A program made the translations under genes and the position numbers. Below, one piece after another: positions 19,556 to 27,754 of a stretch of DNA of 64,000 bases (its first letter is position 1; the number at the start of each line of letters is the position of its first letter). The stretch is taken from contig CACNSY010000007.1 of the NCBI GenBank assembly GCA_902623255.1, positions 1-64,000 on the forward strand, written 5' to 3'. Under the pieces are notes generated by a model. It was not told the origin of the DNA. It was given only the letters and a program-made list of their open reading frames with translations, and searched no databases. The DNA is from an uncultured Alphaproteobacteria bacterium (lineage in GTDB: Bacteria; Pseudomonadota; Alphaproteobacteria; HIMB59; GCA-002718135).

Positions 19556-20887
19556 TTATTTATCTACTACTTCTCTAGTATTAGAGTTGTGTGATTCAGT
19601 AAATGGAATTGGCACAACTTCTGCATCTACTGGCACACCAGGTGAGTCTGCATATTGATCAGGAAGATGAACCTTGAATTTACGACCAAAATTTCCAATA
19701 GGAAAACCATTTTTATTTAAAGTTCCATCAAATGGCACATAGCCCATAGCAATGTTTCTTCCTTGCTCAGGATGATACCAAGGAGATGTTATGAATCCAC
19801 AAGGTTCATTACCATCTTCTGAAACAAGCCAAAAATCAGGAGCATATTCTTCGATAGGTTTTCCACCTAAGCTTAATCCAACTAACTGAAGCTTATATGG
19901 TTTTTTTCCATCTTTTAAATCTGCCTTTATCTTTTCAAGAGCAGTCTTACCAACGTAATCAGAAGTTTTATTCCACTCACCTTTACCAGATAGAGATACT
20001 TGATAACCTAAATTACATTGAAAAGGATTATGCTGATTATCCATGTCTTGACCCCAAGATAGAATTCCTGCTTGGATTCTTCGATGATGAGCGGGAGCTA
20101 TGACCATAAGATTATGTTTTTTTCCTGCTTCTAAAACAGCATTCCACATATCATCAGCATACTTAGTAGAATCATATAAATAAATTTCAAATCCAGCCTC
20201 TCCAGAGAAACCTGTTTGAGAAATTATACAATCTCTTCCACCTACTTTCGCAGCAGCAAGTCCATAGAATGGCATTTCATCAACTTTAACTTGATCACCT
20301 ATTAAATCATTCATCAAAGCATGAGCTTTAGGGCCTTGAATTTGAACTGGGCTTACATCAATTTCGTCAATATGAACATTAAACCTATTATCATGATTTA
20401 CACCCTGTAAATAAAGACCAATATCTGAGTCAGATAATGAAAACCAAAACTCGTCCTTTGAAATTCTAAGAAGAATAGGGTCATTTAAAACACCGCCATA
20501 TTGATTACAAAGAATAACGTATCTTCCTCTCATTGGAGATATTTTAGTAGCATCTCTTGTTATAACATAATCAACAAATGCCTCAGCGTCAGGACCTTTA
20601 ACCTGAATTTGTCTTTCAACAGCAACATTCCACATGGTGACATGTTTTTTAATTGCCTCATACTCAACCATTGCTCCACCATCTTCAGGCTTTACGTACC
20701 CTCTCGGATGATAAATTCTATTATAAACTGTTGCTCTCCAACATCCCGCCTCCATTGACAAATGCCAATAAGGTGATTTTCTCACTCTGGTTGAGATAAG
20801 CATTTGAACTGGTGTAGGACCACTTTGTCTTAAATTGTAGGGAACCTTTCTATCTGATTGATCCACCGACGTAGAATGTTTAATCAT
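19556..20887 (-). CDS. DmdA/GcvT-family tetrahydrofolate-dependent demethylase or aminomethyltransferase
   Basis: Folate-dependent methyl-group removal from an unidentified substrate. The 443-residue product is a GcvT-fold protein; MWNVAVERQIQVKGPDAEAF, NDPILLRISKDEFWFSLSDS and CIISQTGFSGEAGFEIYLYD resemble DMSP demethylase DmdA as well as other aminomethyltransferase paralogues. DmdA itself is usually about 370 residues, and this protein has an N-terminal extension (SPYWHLSMEAGCWRATVYNR) and a longer C-terminus, so a DmdA-like paralogue is more likely than true DmdA. It is a single gene with its own promoter region and strong ribosome binding site (AAGGAG). The location close to metF, fhs and sox supports a C1 role. 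Confidence 0.75.
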   Translation of the reverse strand: MIKHSTSVDQSDRKVPYNLRQSGPTPVQMLISTRVRKSPYWHLSMEAGCWRATVYNRIYHPRGYVKPEDGGAMVEYEAIKKHVTMWNVAVERQIQVKGPDAEAFVDYVITRDATKISPMRGRYVILCNQYGGVLNDPILLRISKDEFWFSLSDSDIGLYLQGVNHDNRFNVHIDEIDVSPVQIQGPKAHALMNDLIGDQVKVDEMPFYGLAAAKVGGRDCIISQTGFSGEAGFEIYLYDSTKYADDMWNAVLEAGKKHNLMVIAPAHHRRIQAGILSWGQDMDNQHNPFQCNLGYQVSLSGKGEWNKTSDYVGKTALEKIKADLKDGKKPYKLQLVGLSLGGKPIEEYAPDFWLVSEDGNEPCGFITSPWYHPEQGRNIAMGYVPFDGTLNKNGFPIGNFGRKFKVHLPDQYADSPGVPVDAEVVPIPFTESHNSNTREVVDK

Positions 20888-20977
20888 TATAAACTCCTTA
20901 AATAAATATGCTATTTCTGTATTTAATCTTTAAATACTCTGCAATGATAAAATGTATGTGATGTAAAAAAAATGGTG

Positions 20978-20992
20978 GACCTTAATTAGGTC
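20978..20992. promoter_or_regulatory. Inverted repeat in the promoter region of the dmdA-like gene
   Basis: GACCT, 5-nt spacer, AGGTC lies in the 150-bp gap between the divergent dmdA-like and OmpA-lipoprotein genes, about 90 bp upstream of the dmdA-like start. It fits a T-N11-A dyad as bound by LysR-type regulators, or a small leader hairpin. There is no run of T that would make it a terminator on the + strand; on the - strand a T8 run follows 4 nt after the hairpin (CACCATTTTTTTT), so attenuation is also possible. Function is unproven. Confidence 0.35.
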
Positions 20993-21038
20993 AAATTTTC
21001 GTCTTAGTTTTGACAGCAAATTTTGATATTTGTACTCT

Positions 21039-21947
21039 ATGAAACTTAAATTACTACTACCTATTATCTCTTTACTAATTTTTTTAGGCGGTTGTTCAGC
21101 TAGTTATAAACAACTCTCTAAAATGGAAAATAAAGAACCAAAAAACTTTCAAGAACACTTACTAACCGAATACAAAAAAAGAGCTAGTTTCGAGGCAGAA
21201 GAAATGCATGATTGGAATTCTGCAAAATTATATTCTGAAAAAGCTCTCAAGAGTTTAGAAACTGATGAAATATATCCTGAAGAAATTACATATTGGAAAA
21301 TTCCAGAAGAAAATATTAATGAAATAAAAATTGCATATGATAACCTTATGACAATTTATAAAGACGCAAAAAAGATTGATCCTTTTAATTTAGCAAGAGC
21401 TATTTCATCTTTAGATTGCTGGTCAGAGCAACAGGAAGAAAAATGGCAAACATGGGATATTAATAGTTGCAAGAATGATTTCTTAAAAGCTATGCATAAT
21501 ATTTATGAAAAAATATCTAGTCAGAAAAATGAGCAGGAAACTTTAGATAACCAAAATAGTAATTTAGAAAATGAAACGAAGGATGAAGTAACGATTGTTA
21601 CTAAAAATGAAAATAAAAAATTAATGCAAATAATATATTTTGATTTTGATAAATTCAATTTATCTAAAGTTAGTAAAGACAAAATAGAAAAATTTTTAAA
21701 TACTTATGGAAATGTTATTAATGAGTATCTTGTCGTTGGACATACTGATACTAAAGGAACAGATAAATATAATTTATCATTATCAATCAAAAGAGCAGAG
21801 GTTGTAAAAGAAGTTTTAATTAATTATGGGATTAATCAAAGTAGTATTAAAATTCTAGGTAAAGGTGAGGAATCTTTAGCTGTAGATACTCCTGATGATA
21901 CCAAACAACCAGCAAATAGAAGAGTAGAAATAAAAAAAACAAATTAA
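21039..21947 (+). CDS. OmpA-family peptidoglycan-binding lipoprotein
   Basis: Outer-membrane lipoprotein predicted to tether the envelope to peptidoglycan. The ATG used here gives a compact lipoprotein signal peptide with lipobox LGGC (Cys about residue 20); a TTG 9 bp upstream is less likely. The middle of the protein, about 150 residues, is helical and charged with no recognised domain (it includes EEMHDWNSAKLYSEKALKSL). The C-terminal 110 residues are a clear OmpA domain: IIYFDFDKFNLS, VGHTDTKGTDKYN, RAEVVKEVL and ANRRVEI. This long-linker form is common in alphaproteobacteria. It is followed 40 bp later by apaG. Confidence 0.88.
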   Translation: MKLKLLLPIISLLIFLGGCSASYKQLSKMENKEPKNFQEHLLTEYKKRASFEAEEMHDWNSAKLYSEKALKSLETDEIYPEEITYWKIPEENINEIKIAYDNLMTIYKDAKKIDPFNLARAISSLDCWSEQQEEKWQTWDINSCKNDFLKAMHNIYEKISSQKNEQETLDNQNSNLENETKDEVTIVTKNENKKLMQIIYFDFDKFNLSKVSKDKIEKFLNTYGNVINEYLVVGHTDTKGTDKYNLSLSIKRAEVVKEVLINYGINQSSIKILGKGEESLAVDTPDDTKQPANRRVEIKKTN

Positions 21948-21987
21948 CTTTTGTTTATAATTATTTTGGTATATTGAGCTTTTTTCA

Positions 21988-22380
21988 ATGTACTCTAAAA
22001 CGACAAAAAAAATAAACATTACTGTTAAGCCTTATTATCTTGAAGATCAGTCTGAGCCAGAGGATCAACATTATGTATGGGCGTATAAGGTAACCATTGA
22101 TAACCAAGGCAATGAAAAAGTACAACTTGTAAACAGGCACTGGAAAATTATTGATGCTAACGGCACTCTTCAAGAAGTACGAGGCAAAGGTGTAGTAGGC
22201 GAACAACCTATATTAAATCCGGGTGAAAAGTTTGAATATACAAGTGGAACGCCATTAACTACATCATCAGGTTTCATGGAAGGAACTTATGAAATGCAAA
22301 ATGATAATGGTAATACATTTGATGTTCAAATACCTCAGTTTTCATTAGATACACCATTTGAAAATAATAAATTAAATTAA
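21988..22380 (+). CDS. apaG: ApaG protein (Co2+/Mg2+ efflux-associated)
   Basis: Small fibronectin-III-like protein of the ApaG family (DUF525), of uncertain biochemical role, tied in enterics to divalent cation resistance. The 130-residue product matches the family throughout: EDQHYVWAYKVTIDNQGNE, VQLVNRHWKIIDANG, VRGKGVVGEQPILNPGE, YTSGTPLTTSSGFMEGTY and a C-terminal FDVQIPQFSLD. Length is normal. It precedes trkH by 12 bp, so the pair is likely one transcript. Confidence 0.95.
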   Translation: MYSKTTKKINITVKPYYLEDQSEPEDQHYVWAYKVTIDNQGNEKVQLVNRHWKIIDANGTLQEVRGKGVVGEQPILNPGEKFEYTSGTPLTTSSGFMEGTYEMQNDNGNTFDVQIPQFSLDTPFENNKLN

Positions 22381-22392
22381 TTCACAAAAACA

Positions 22393-23841
22393 ATGAGAGA
22401 CTTTAGGTCAATATTAAACATAATTGGGATACTAATATGTATTGAAGCGGTGGCAATGTTAATACCAATGAGCTTTGATCTTTACTACGGTAATTATGAC
22501 TGGTTACAATTTTTTTACTCGAGTTTAATCACATTTTTTATTGGCATAATTTTATATATTTCATTTAGAAAAAAAAATATTAAACTCGGAATTAGGCAGG
22601 CTTTTTTATTAACAATTTCTTCTTGGTTAGTGATATCTCTTTTTGGTGCAATTCCATTTGTTTATACCTCTTCTTCACTTTCATATACAGATGCTTTTTT
22701 TGAGTCAGTAAGTGGAATTACTACAACCGGTGCAACTGTTATTAATAATTTAGACAACTTATCAGAGGGTATATTAATTTGGAGATCTCTTCTTCAATGG
22801 TTCGGAGGAATAGGAATAATCGTTCTTGCAATGGCTATTTTGCCAACTTTACAAATTGGTGGAATGCAACTGCTACACATGGAACATGATGATCCTTATG
22901 AAAAAACAATTCCTAAAGTTAATCGATTTGTAATTGAATTATTTCTACTCTACGTATCTTTATCAATTATTTGTGGCTTTTTGTATTTTGCAAATGGAAT
23001 GCAAGGTTTTGATTCAATTATCCATGCAATGACTACGATTTCAACTGGTGGATTTTCTAATTATGATGAATCATTTTCATATTTTAATTCGTTTAAAATA
23101 GAAAGTATAAGTATTATTTTTATGTTGATAGGAAGTTTACCATTTGTCTTGTATTTGCAATTTATACATAATCAAAAAAAATTGATTTTTAAAGATGATC
23201 AAATAAAGTTATTCTTTATAATTTTATTTATAATTATTTTGTTAACAACAATTTGGCTAACTACTAATCAATCTATAGATACAATTTCTGCTTTTAGAAT
23301 TGCTTTATTCAATATTACATCAATTTTAACTGGGACCGGTTATACTAGTAGTAACTTTTCCAATTGGGGAAGTTTTGGCATTGTAATAATGATGATTATT
23401 ATGTTTGTTGGTGGGTGTGCAGGATCTACCACTGGTGGAATTAAAATATTTAGATTACAAATTTTGTTTAGAGGAGCAATTACACAAATTAGAAAGCTAA
23501 CTCAGCCTCATGCAGTCTTGGTTATGCGATTTAATGGCAAAACAGTAAATGAAAATACTTATAACTCAATCATGGGCTTTTTCTTTATGTATATATTTTT
23601 ATTTATCTTATCGGCAGTAAGTTTAAGCTTGTTCAATTTAGATTTTTTAACTGCCTTTTCAGCAGCAGCTTCTGCAATCTCAAACGTTGGTCCAGGTTTA
23701 GGTGAAATGATTGGGCCTAGTGGAAATTATTTTTTATTAGACAATGGTGCCAAATGGATATTATCAATTACAATGATTGTTGGAAGACTAGAAATCTTTA
23801 CAGTATTAGTTTTATTATCTATAAATTTTTGGAGAAGTTAA
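22393..23841 (+). CDS. trkH: Potassium uptake protein TrkH
   Basis: Membrane subunit of the Trk/Ktr potassium uptake system. The 482-residue product has about ten hydrophobic segments arranged as four M1-P-M2 repeats; selectivity-filter glycines are seen in ITTTGATV, ISTGGFSN, LTGTGYTSS and ISNVGPGLG, and the gating-loop segment is VGGCAGSTTGGIKIFR. The length matches TrkH. The NAD-binding partner TrkA is not in this window. The stop codon overlaps the end of the convergent lipoprotein gene by 4 bp. Confidence 0.95.
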   Translation: MRDFRSILNIIGILICIEAVAMLIPMSFDLYYGNYDWLQFFYSSLITFFIGIILYISFRKKNIKLGIRQAFLLTISSWLVISLFGAIPFVYTSSSLSYTDAFFESVSGITTTGATVINNLDNLSEGILIWRSLLQWFGGIGIIVLAMAILPTLQIGGMQLLHMEHDDPYEKTIPKVNRFVIELFLLYVSLSIICGFLYFANGMQGFDSIIHAMTTISTGGFSNYDESFSYFNSFKIESISIIFMLIGSLPFVLYLQFIHNQKKLIFKDDQIKLFFIILFIIILLTTIWLTTNQSIDTISAFRIALFNITSILTGTGYTSSNFSNWGSFGIVIMMIIMFVGGCAGSTTGGIKIFRLQILFRGAITQIRKLTQPHAVLVMRFNGKTVNENTYNSIMGFFFMYIFLFILSAVSLSLFNLDFLTAFSAAASAISNVGPGLGEMIGPSGNYFLLDNGAKWILSITMIVGRLEIFTVLVLLSINFWRS

Positions 23842-24410
23842 AAACTTAAATAATTTCCCATATAAGTTGATAACTGATTTTTTGTTTCATTTATATAATC
23901 TTGCATCGTTAAAATTAATAAATCATTAATAATTATTTCAGTTTCATTTAATGAAATATATTTTTGAGAAGTTGTAGATCTTGAGGCTTGTACAGTAGTG
24001 TTAGCTTTTAAGAATCCACTTTTATCATAAAGCTCATACTCAACTAAAAAAAATAATTCATATTTAAATATTGTTTTATCTTCATATTTTTTAGCATCAA
24101 TATTTTCAACTTCATTTTTTGTTATAGATGCATCTAAAATATTTATTACTAATTTATTCTCATTTCCTATTTTTATAATATTTTCGTTATTCCATTTAAT
24201 CATTATATCAATTGGTGGGTTATTAAATTGATCCTCAATATTATTTTTAGCAAAAACTGGATTATACTTTGTATTAACCTCTATTTCTTTTGTATTAATT
24301 GAAATATTTTCAAAATTAGAAATATCAATTAGAGCCGGTTTTAATATTTCAACTGGTTGACATGATAAAACGAAAAATAAAATTACAAATAAATTATTTT
24401 TTAAGTACAT
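23838..24410 (-). CDS. Putative lipoprotein of unknown function
   Basis: Not recognised. The 190-residue product begins with a signal peptide and a short lipobox-like end (FFVLSCQPVE), so it is probably lipidated at Cys17. The mature part is mixed alpha/beta with many Asn, Ile and Lys and no Cys. It contains YELFFLVEYELYDKSG and VQASRSTTSQKYISLNE, reminiscent of small LPS-assembly or ABC-auxiliary-type lipoproteins, but the match is weak. It overlaps the end of argF by 17 bp and is probably co-transcribed with the arginine genes. Confidence 0.65.
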   Translation of the reverse strand: MYLKNNLFVILFFVLSCQPVEILKPALIDISNFENISINTKEIEVNTKYNPVFAKNNIEDQFNNPPIDIMIKWNNENIIKIGNENKLVINILDASITKNEVENIDAKKYEDKTIFKYELFFLVEYELYDKSGFLKANTTVQASRSTTSQKYISLNETEIIINDLLILTMQDYINETKNQLSTYMGNYLSF

Positions 24411-25287
24411 ATATTAATATAGCTTGTTGAATATACATTCTATTTTTTGCTTGCATTAATACTACAGAATTTTTACCATCTAAAACATCTGATGTAACTT
24501 CTTGTCCTCTTTTAGCAGGCAAACAATGCATAAAAATTACATTTTTTTCAGCTTTACTCATAATTTTTTTATTAACAGTAAAATTTTTAAAATATTTTGT
24601 TTTATTATTTTTTTCACCCATAGAAACCCAAACATCAGTCATTATGCAATTTGATTTTTTTACACCTTCAATAGGATCTGCTAAATATTTCAAATTTTTA
24701 TTCTTAAATTTTATAAATTCATTTTCATAATTTTTAAAAATTTGATTTGGCACAACAACATTCAGCTTAAAGTCATAAATATTTTGTAAATGTATAAGTG
24801 AACGTAAAACATTATTATAATCACCAATCCAAACAATATTTACATTTTTATAGTTTTTAAATTTCTCTTGTATTGTTAAAAAATCTCCAAGTATTTGGCA
24901 TGGATGACTGTATTCAGTTAAACCATTTATTATTGGAAGAATATTTTCTTTGCTTAAATTTACTATTTGTTTGTGATTATTATTTCTTATCATTAAACAA
25001 TCAATATATTGGCTTAATACATTAAGAACATCTTCAGCTTTTTCTCTCTTATTATCAAAGCCAATATCTTTACTTTGCAGTTCTAAAACGGAACCTCCTA
25101 ATTTTTGCATTCCTACATTGAAGCTTAGTCTCGTTCTTAGTGACTGCTTTTCAAAAATTAAACCAAGAGTTTTATCTTTACAAGAGGAAAAATAATTTTT
25201 TGGATTTTTTTTAATTTTTTTTGCAACTGAAATTATTTCATCAATTTCTTTTTTTTTAAAATTGTTAATATCAATAAAATGTTTCAT
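24394..25287 (-). CDS. argF: Ornithine carbamoyltransferase
   Basis: Sixth step of arginine biosynthesis: ornithine plus carbamoyl phosphate gives citrulline. The 297-residue product has the carbamoyl phosphate motif as SLRTRLSF (consensus S-T-R-T-R), the ligand residues in GLTEYSHPCQILGDFLTI, WIGDYNNVLRSL (consensus GDxxN), TDVWVSMGEKN and the ornithine-binding FMHCLPAKRGQEV. It overlaps the argD stop by 4 bp in the same direction. It is complete and slightly shorter than average. Confidence 0.95.
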   Translation of the reverse strand: MKHFIDINNFKKKEIDEIISVAKKIKKNPKNYFSSCKDKTLGLIFEKQSLRTRLSFNVGMQKLGGSVLELQSKDIGFDNKREKAEDVLNVLSQYIDCLMIRNNNHKQIVNLSKENILPIINGLTEYSHPCQILGDFLTIQEKFKNYKNVNIVWIGDYNNVLRSLIHLQNIYDFKLNVVVPNQIFKNYENEFIKFKNKNLKYLADPIEGVKKSNCIMTDVWVSMGEKNNKTKYFKNFTVNKKIMSKAEKNVIFMHCLPAKRGQEVTSDVLDGKNSVVLMQAKNRMYIQQAILIYVLKK

Positions 25288-26462
25288 ATAGATAGCTCTT
25301 TCAAACTCTTCTTAATTATTGTTATTGATTTATCAATCTCTTTATAAGATACAATTAGTGGTGGAGCTAATCTTACTGTATTATCAGCAGCAGGTACATT
25401 TAGTAATTTATTTTTTTTAAGTTGTTCAGAAAAATCTATATTGCTAATATTTGTTTTGATTCCCAATAAAAGACCTGCGCCTCTAACTTCTGAAATAATA
25501 TTAGATGTAATCTCTAATTTTTTTAAATTTTTCCAGAAATATCTCGAAATTTTATCAACTTTTGAAAGAAATGTCTTATTTGAGATTACTTTTAAAACTT
25601 CCAAACCTACACTCATTGCTAATGGATTACCACCATAGGTTGATCCATGACTTCCTTTGGTCATTGCAACACATGCTTTGTTTGTAGCCATGCAAGCGCC
25701 AAGTGGAAAACCCGATCCAATACCTTTTGCAACAGACATTATATCAGGTTTTATTTTTGCCCATTCATGAGAAAATAATTTCCCAGATCTGCCAAATCCA
25801 CACTGAACTTCGTCAAAAAAAAGCAAGATTTTTTTTTCATTACAAATTTTTCTTAATAATTTCAAAAAATTTAGATTAGCAGGACGAATACCGCCCTCTC
25901 CTTGAATTGGTTCAATAATAATACCAGCTGTTTTTTTATTTATTGTTGATATTAATTTTTTTTCATTATTAAATTCAACTTGTTTGAAGCCTTTAAGCAT
26001 AGGGCCAAAGCCATTAGAGTATTTTTTATTTTTTTGTGCTGAAAGTGCACCGTAAGTTCTTCCATGAAAAGCACCCTCAAAAGTAATAATCTCTGTTTTT
26101 TTTGTCTTGTGATATGAATGATATCCTCTAATAATTTTAATTCCACATTCGATAGACTCAGTTCCAGAATTAGTAAAAAACACTTTGTCCGCGAAAGAAT
26201 TTTTACAAAGTAATTTTGCAAATTGTTCCTGTTTTTTTATTTTATATAAGTTTGAAACATGCCAGAGTTGTTTCGATTGCTTGTTCAGTGCCTCTATTAG
26301 TTTTGGATGACAATGACCAAGAGAGTTTACAGCTATTCCACTTGCAAAATCTAAATATTTTTTATTTTGACTAGTGTATAAATAACATCCTTTTCCTTTT
26401 ACAAATTCAAGAGTTTTATTGCCATAAGTTGGCATAACATTTGATAAGGGTTTGTTAACCAT
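25284..26462 (-). CDS. argD: Acetylornithine aminotransferase
   Basis: PLP-dependent transamination of N-acetylglutamate semialdehyde in arginine synthesis; often also serves succinyldiaminopimelate in lysine synthesis. The 392-residue class III aminotransferase has FTNSGTESIECGIKI, EGAFHGRTYGALSAQ, IIEPIQGEGGIRPA, LLFFDEVQCGFGRSGKL and the PLP lysine in SVAKGIGSGFPLGA. It lies 2 bp downstream of an ABC-2 permease gene and overlaps argF by 4 bp, so permease-argD-argF-lipoprotein form one unit. Confidence 0.95.
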   Translation of the reverse strand: MVNKPLSNVMPTYGNKTLEFVKGKGCYLYTSQNKKYLDFASGIAVNSLGHCHPKLIEALNKQSKQLWHVSNLYKIKKQEQFAKLLCKNSFADKVFFTNSGTESIECGIKIIRGYHSYHKTKKTEIITFEGAFHGRTYGALSAQKNKKYSNGFGPMLKGFKQVEFNNEKKLISTINKKTAGIIIEPIQGEGGIRPANLNFLKLLRKICNEKKILLFFDEVQCGFGRSGKLFSHEWAKIKPDIMSVAKGIGSGFPLGACMATNKACVAMTKGSHGSTYGGNPLAMSVGLEVLKVISNKTFLSKVDKISRYFWKNLKKLEITSNIISEVRGAGLLLGIKTNISNIDFSEQLKKNKLLNVPAADNTVRLAPPLIVSYKEIDKSITIIKKSLKELSI

Positions 26463-26464
26463 AT

Positions 26465-27235
26465 TTAAAATTTAATTTTATATCCTTTGAGAAACATAAA
26501 ATAGCATATTAAAATTAATATTATATTAATAATTATTAAGAATATTGAGCCATGAATTAACGAGCTATCAGAAATACCTGTAAAAGCATATCTGAACCCA
26601 TCAATATTATAAAAGAATGGATTAAATGAAGAAACTTTCTGCCAAAACTCAGGCAATCTTGAAATTGAATAGAATGTTCCCGATAAAAAAGTAAGAGGTA
26701 AAACAATAAAGTTGGTTATACCTTGTTGCTGATCCCATTTGTCTGCCCAAATACCAACAATTGTACCCAAGGTTCCCATCATTGTGCATCCCATCAGTGT
26801 GAAAAATAATAGTGCTATATAAGAGTGAACATGAAGTGGCACAAATATCATAACTCCTAAAGTTGTTACTATACCGCACACAACACCTCTACATACTGAG
26901 CCAATTATAAATCCAAACGCTAATTCCACATTATTTAATGGAGCCATTAATATGTCTACAATATTACCTTGAAATTTTGATTGACCAATACTTGATGCTG
27001 AATTAGCAAAAGAGTTTTGGAGCATCGTCATCATTATCAAACCAGGTGCAATAAAATAAGGAAGATCTATACCATTTATTGAATTAACAGATCTACCTAA
27101 AGCTAGACTAAAAACAGCTAAAAATAATAAAGAGCTAATAGCTGGTCCAATCACAGTTTGTATTCCAACTTTTAAAAACCTAAAGACTTCTTTTTTGACT
27201 AATGTAAGAAAACAAAGATAATTATAGTAAACCAT
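26465..27235 (-). CDS. ABC-2 type transporter permease
   Basis: Inner-membrane permease of an ABC exporter of unknown substrate. The 256-residue product has six hydrophobic segments and the ABC-2 family marks VIGPAISSLLFLAVFS, LPYFIAPGLIMMTMLQNSF, GNIVDILMAPLN and the late FLSGTFYSISRLPEFW loop, close to the YadH/NodJ-like group. No ATPase gene lies beside it, so the partner must be elsewhere or shared. It heads the argD-argF transcript. Confidence 0.85.
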   Translation of the reverse strand: MVYYNYLCFLTLVKKEVFRFLKVGIQTVIGPAISSLLFLAVFSLALGRSVNSINGIDLPYFIAPGLIMMTMLQNSFANSASSIGQSKFQGNIVDILMAPLNNVELAFGFIIGSVCRGVVCGIVTTLGVMIFVPLHVHSYIALLFFTLMGCTMMGTLGTIVGIWADKWDQQQGITNFIVLPLTFLSGTFYSISRLPEFWQKVSSFNPFFYNIDGFRYAFTGISDSSLIHGSIFLIIINIILILICYFMFLKGYKIKF

Positions 27236-27283
27236 ATTAGGAGTTTTCTTTTAATATATTTAATTTATTTGTATATTAATTTA

Positions 27284-27754
27284 GTGGACGAAAAAAAACT
27301 CTTAAAATATGCGGTTGATTACTTAAGTAAATACGATTCCTCAAAGAATAATTTAGTTAATGTGCTTAAAAGAAAAATATTTAGATTAAATGTAACAAAT
27401 TTTGAGAAAAAAAAACTCATAGATATTATTGAAAGTATAATTTTAAAATTAGAAAAAAATAAATTTATTGATGATGATAGATATAGCTCAACAAAAATAC
27501 TTTCTTTATCAAATTCTGGAAAATCTCAAAATTTTATTTTTAATTACTTGATAAAAAAAGGAGTGAGTAAATCTCAAATTCAAAGTAATTTAAATTTAAT
27601 GAATCAAAATAACGATAATTGGGAATTAGAGTCAGCAAAAATTTTTGCTAAGAAAAAAAAGTTGCTAGAAAAAAATGAAAGCTTTGAAAAAAAATTAGCA
27701 AAAATGGCAAGAGCTGGTTTTAGTTATGATATATGTAAAAAAATATTAAGTTAA
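27284..27754 (+). CDS. recX: RecX-family regulatory protein
   Basis: Modulator of RecA filament growth. The product (156 residues from a GTG start; an in-frame TTG lies 15 bp upstream) is made of three-helix RecX repeats, with the signature LEKNKFIDDDRYSSTKI, then SGKSQNFIFNYLIKKGVSK and the final KKILS. It is strongly Lys/Asn-rich and divergent, but the order of repeats and the length are right. It is divergent from the ABC-2 permease and ends overlapping the AI-2E-type permease stop by 4 bp. Confidence 0.8.
   Translation: MDEKKLLKYAVDYLSKYDSSKNNLVNVLKRKIFRLNVTNFEKKKLIDIIESIILKLEKNKFIDDDRYSSTKILSLSNSGKSQNFIFNYLIKKGVSKSQIQSNLNLMNQNNDNWELESAKIFAKKKKLLEKNESFEKKLAKMARAGFSYDICKKILS

Noticed and set aside
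20888-21029. Glycine, SAM-II or SAM-V riboswitch ahead of the dmdA-like gene
   Set aside because: No match to the conserved core or pseudoknot of these classes could be made; only a simple dyad is present.
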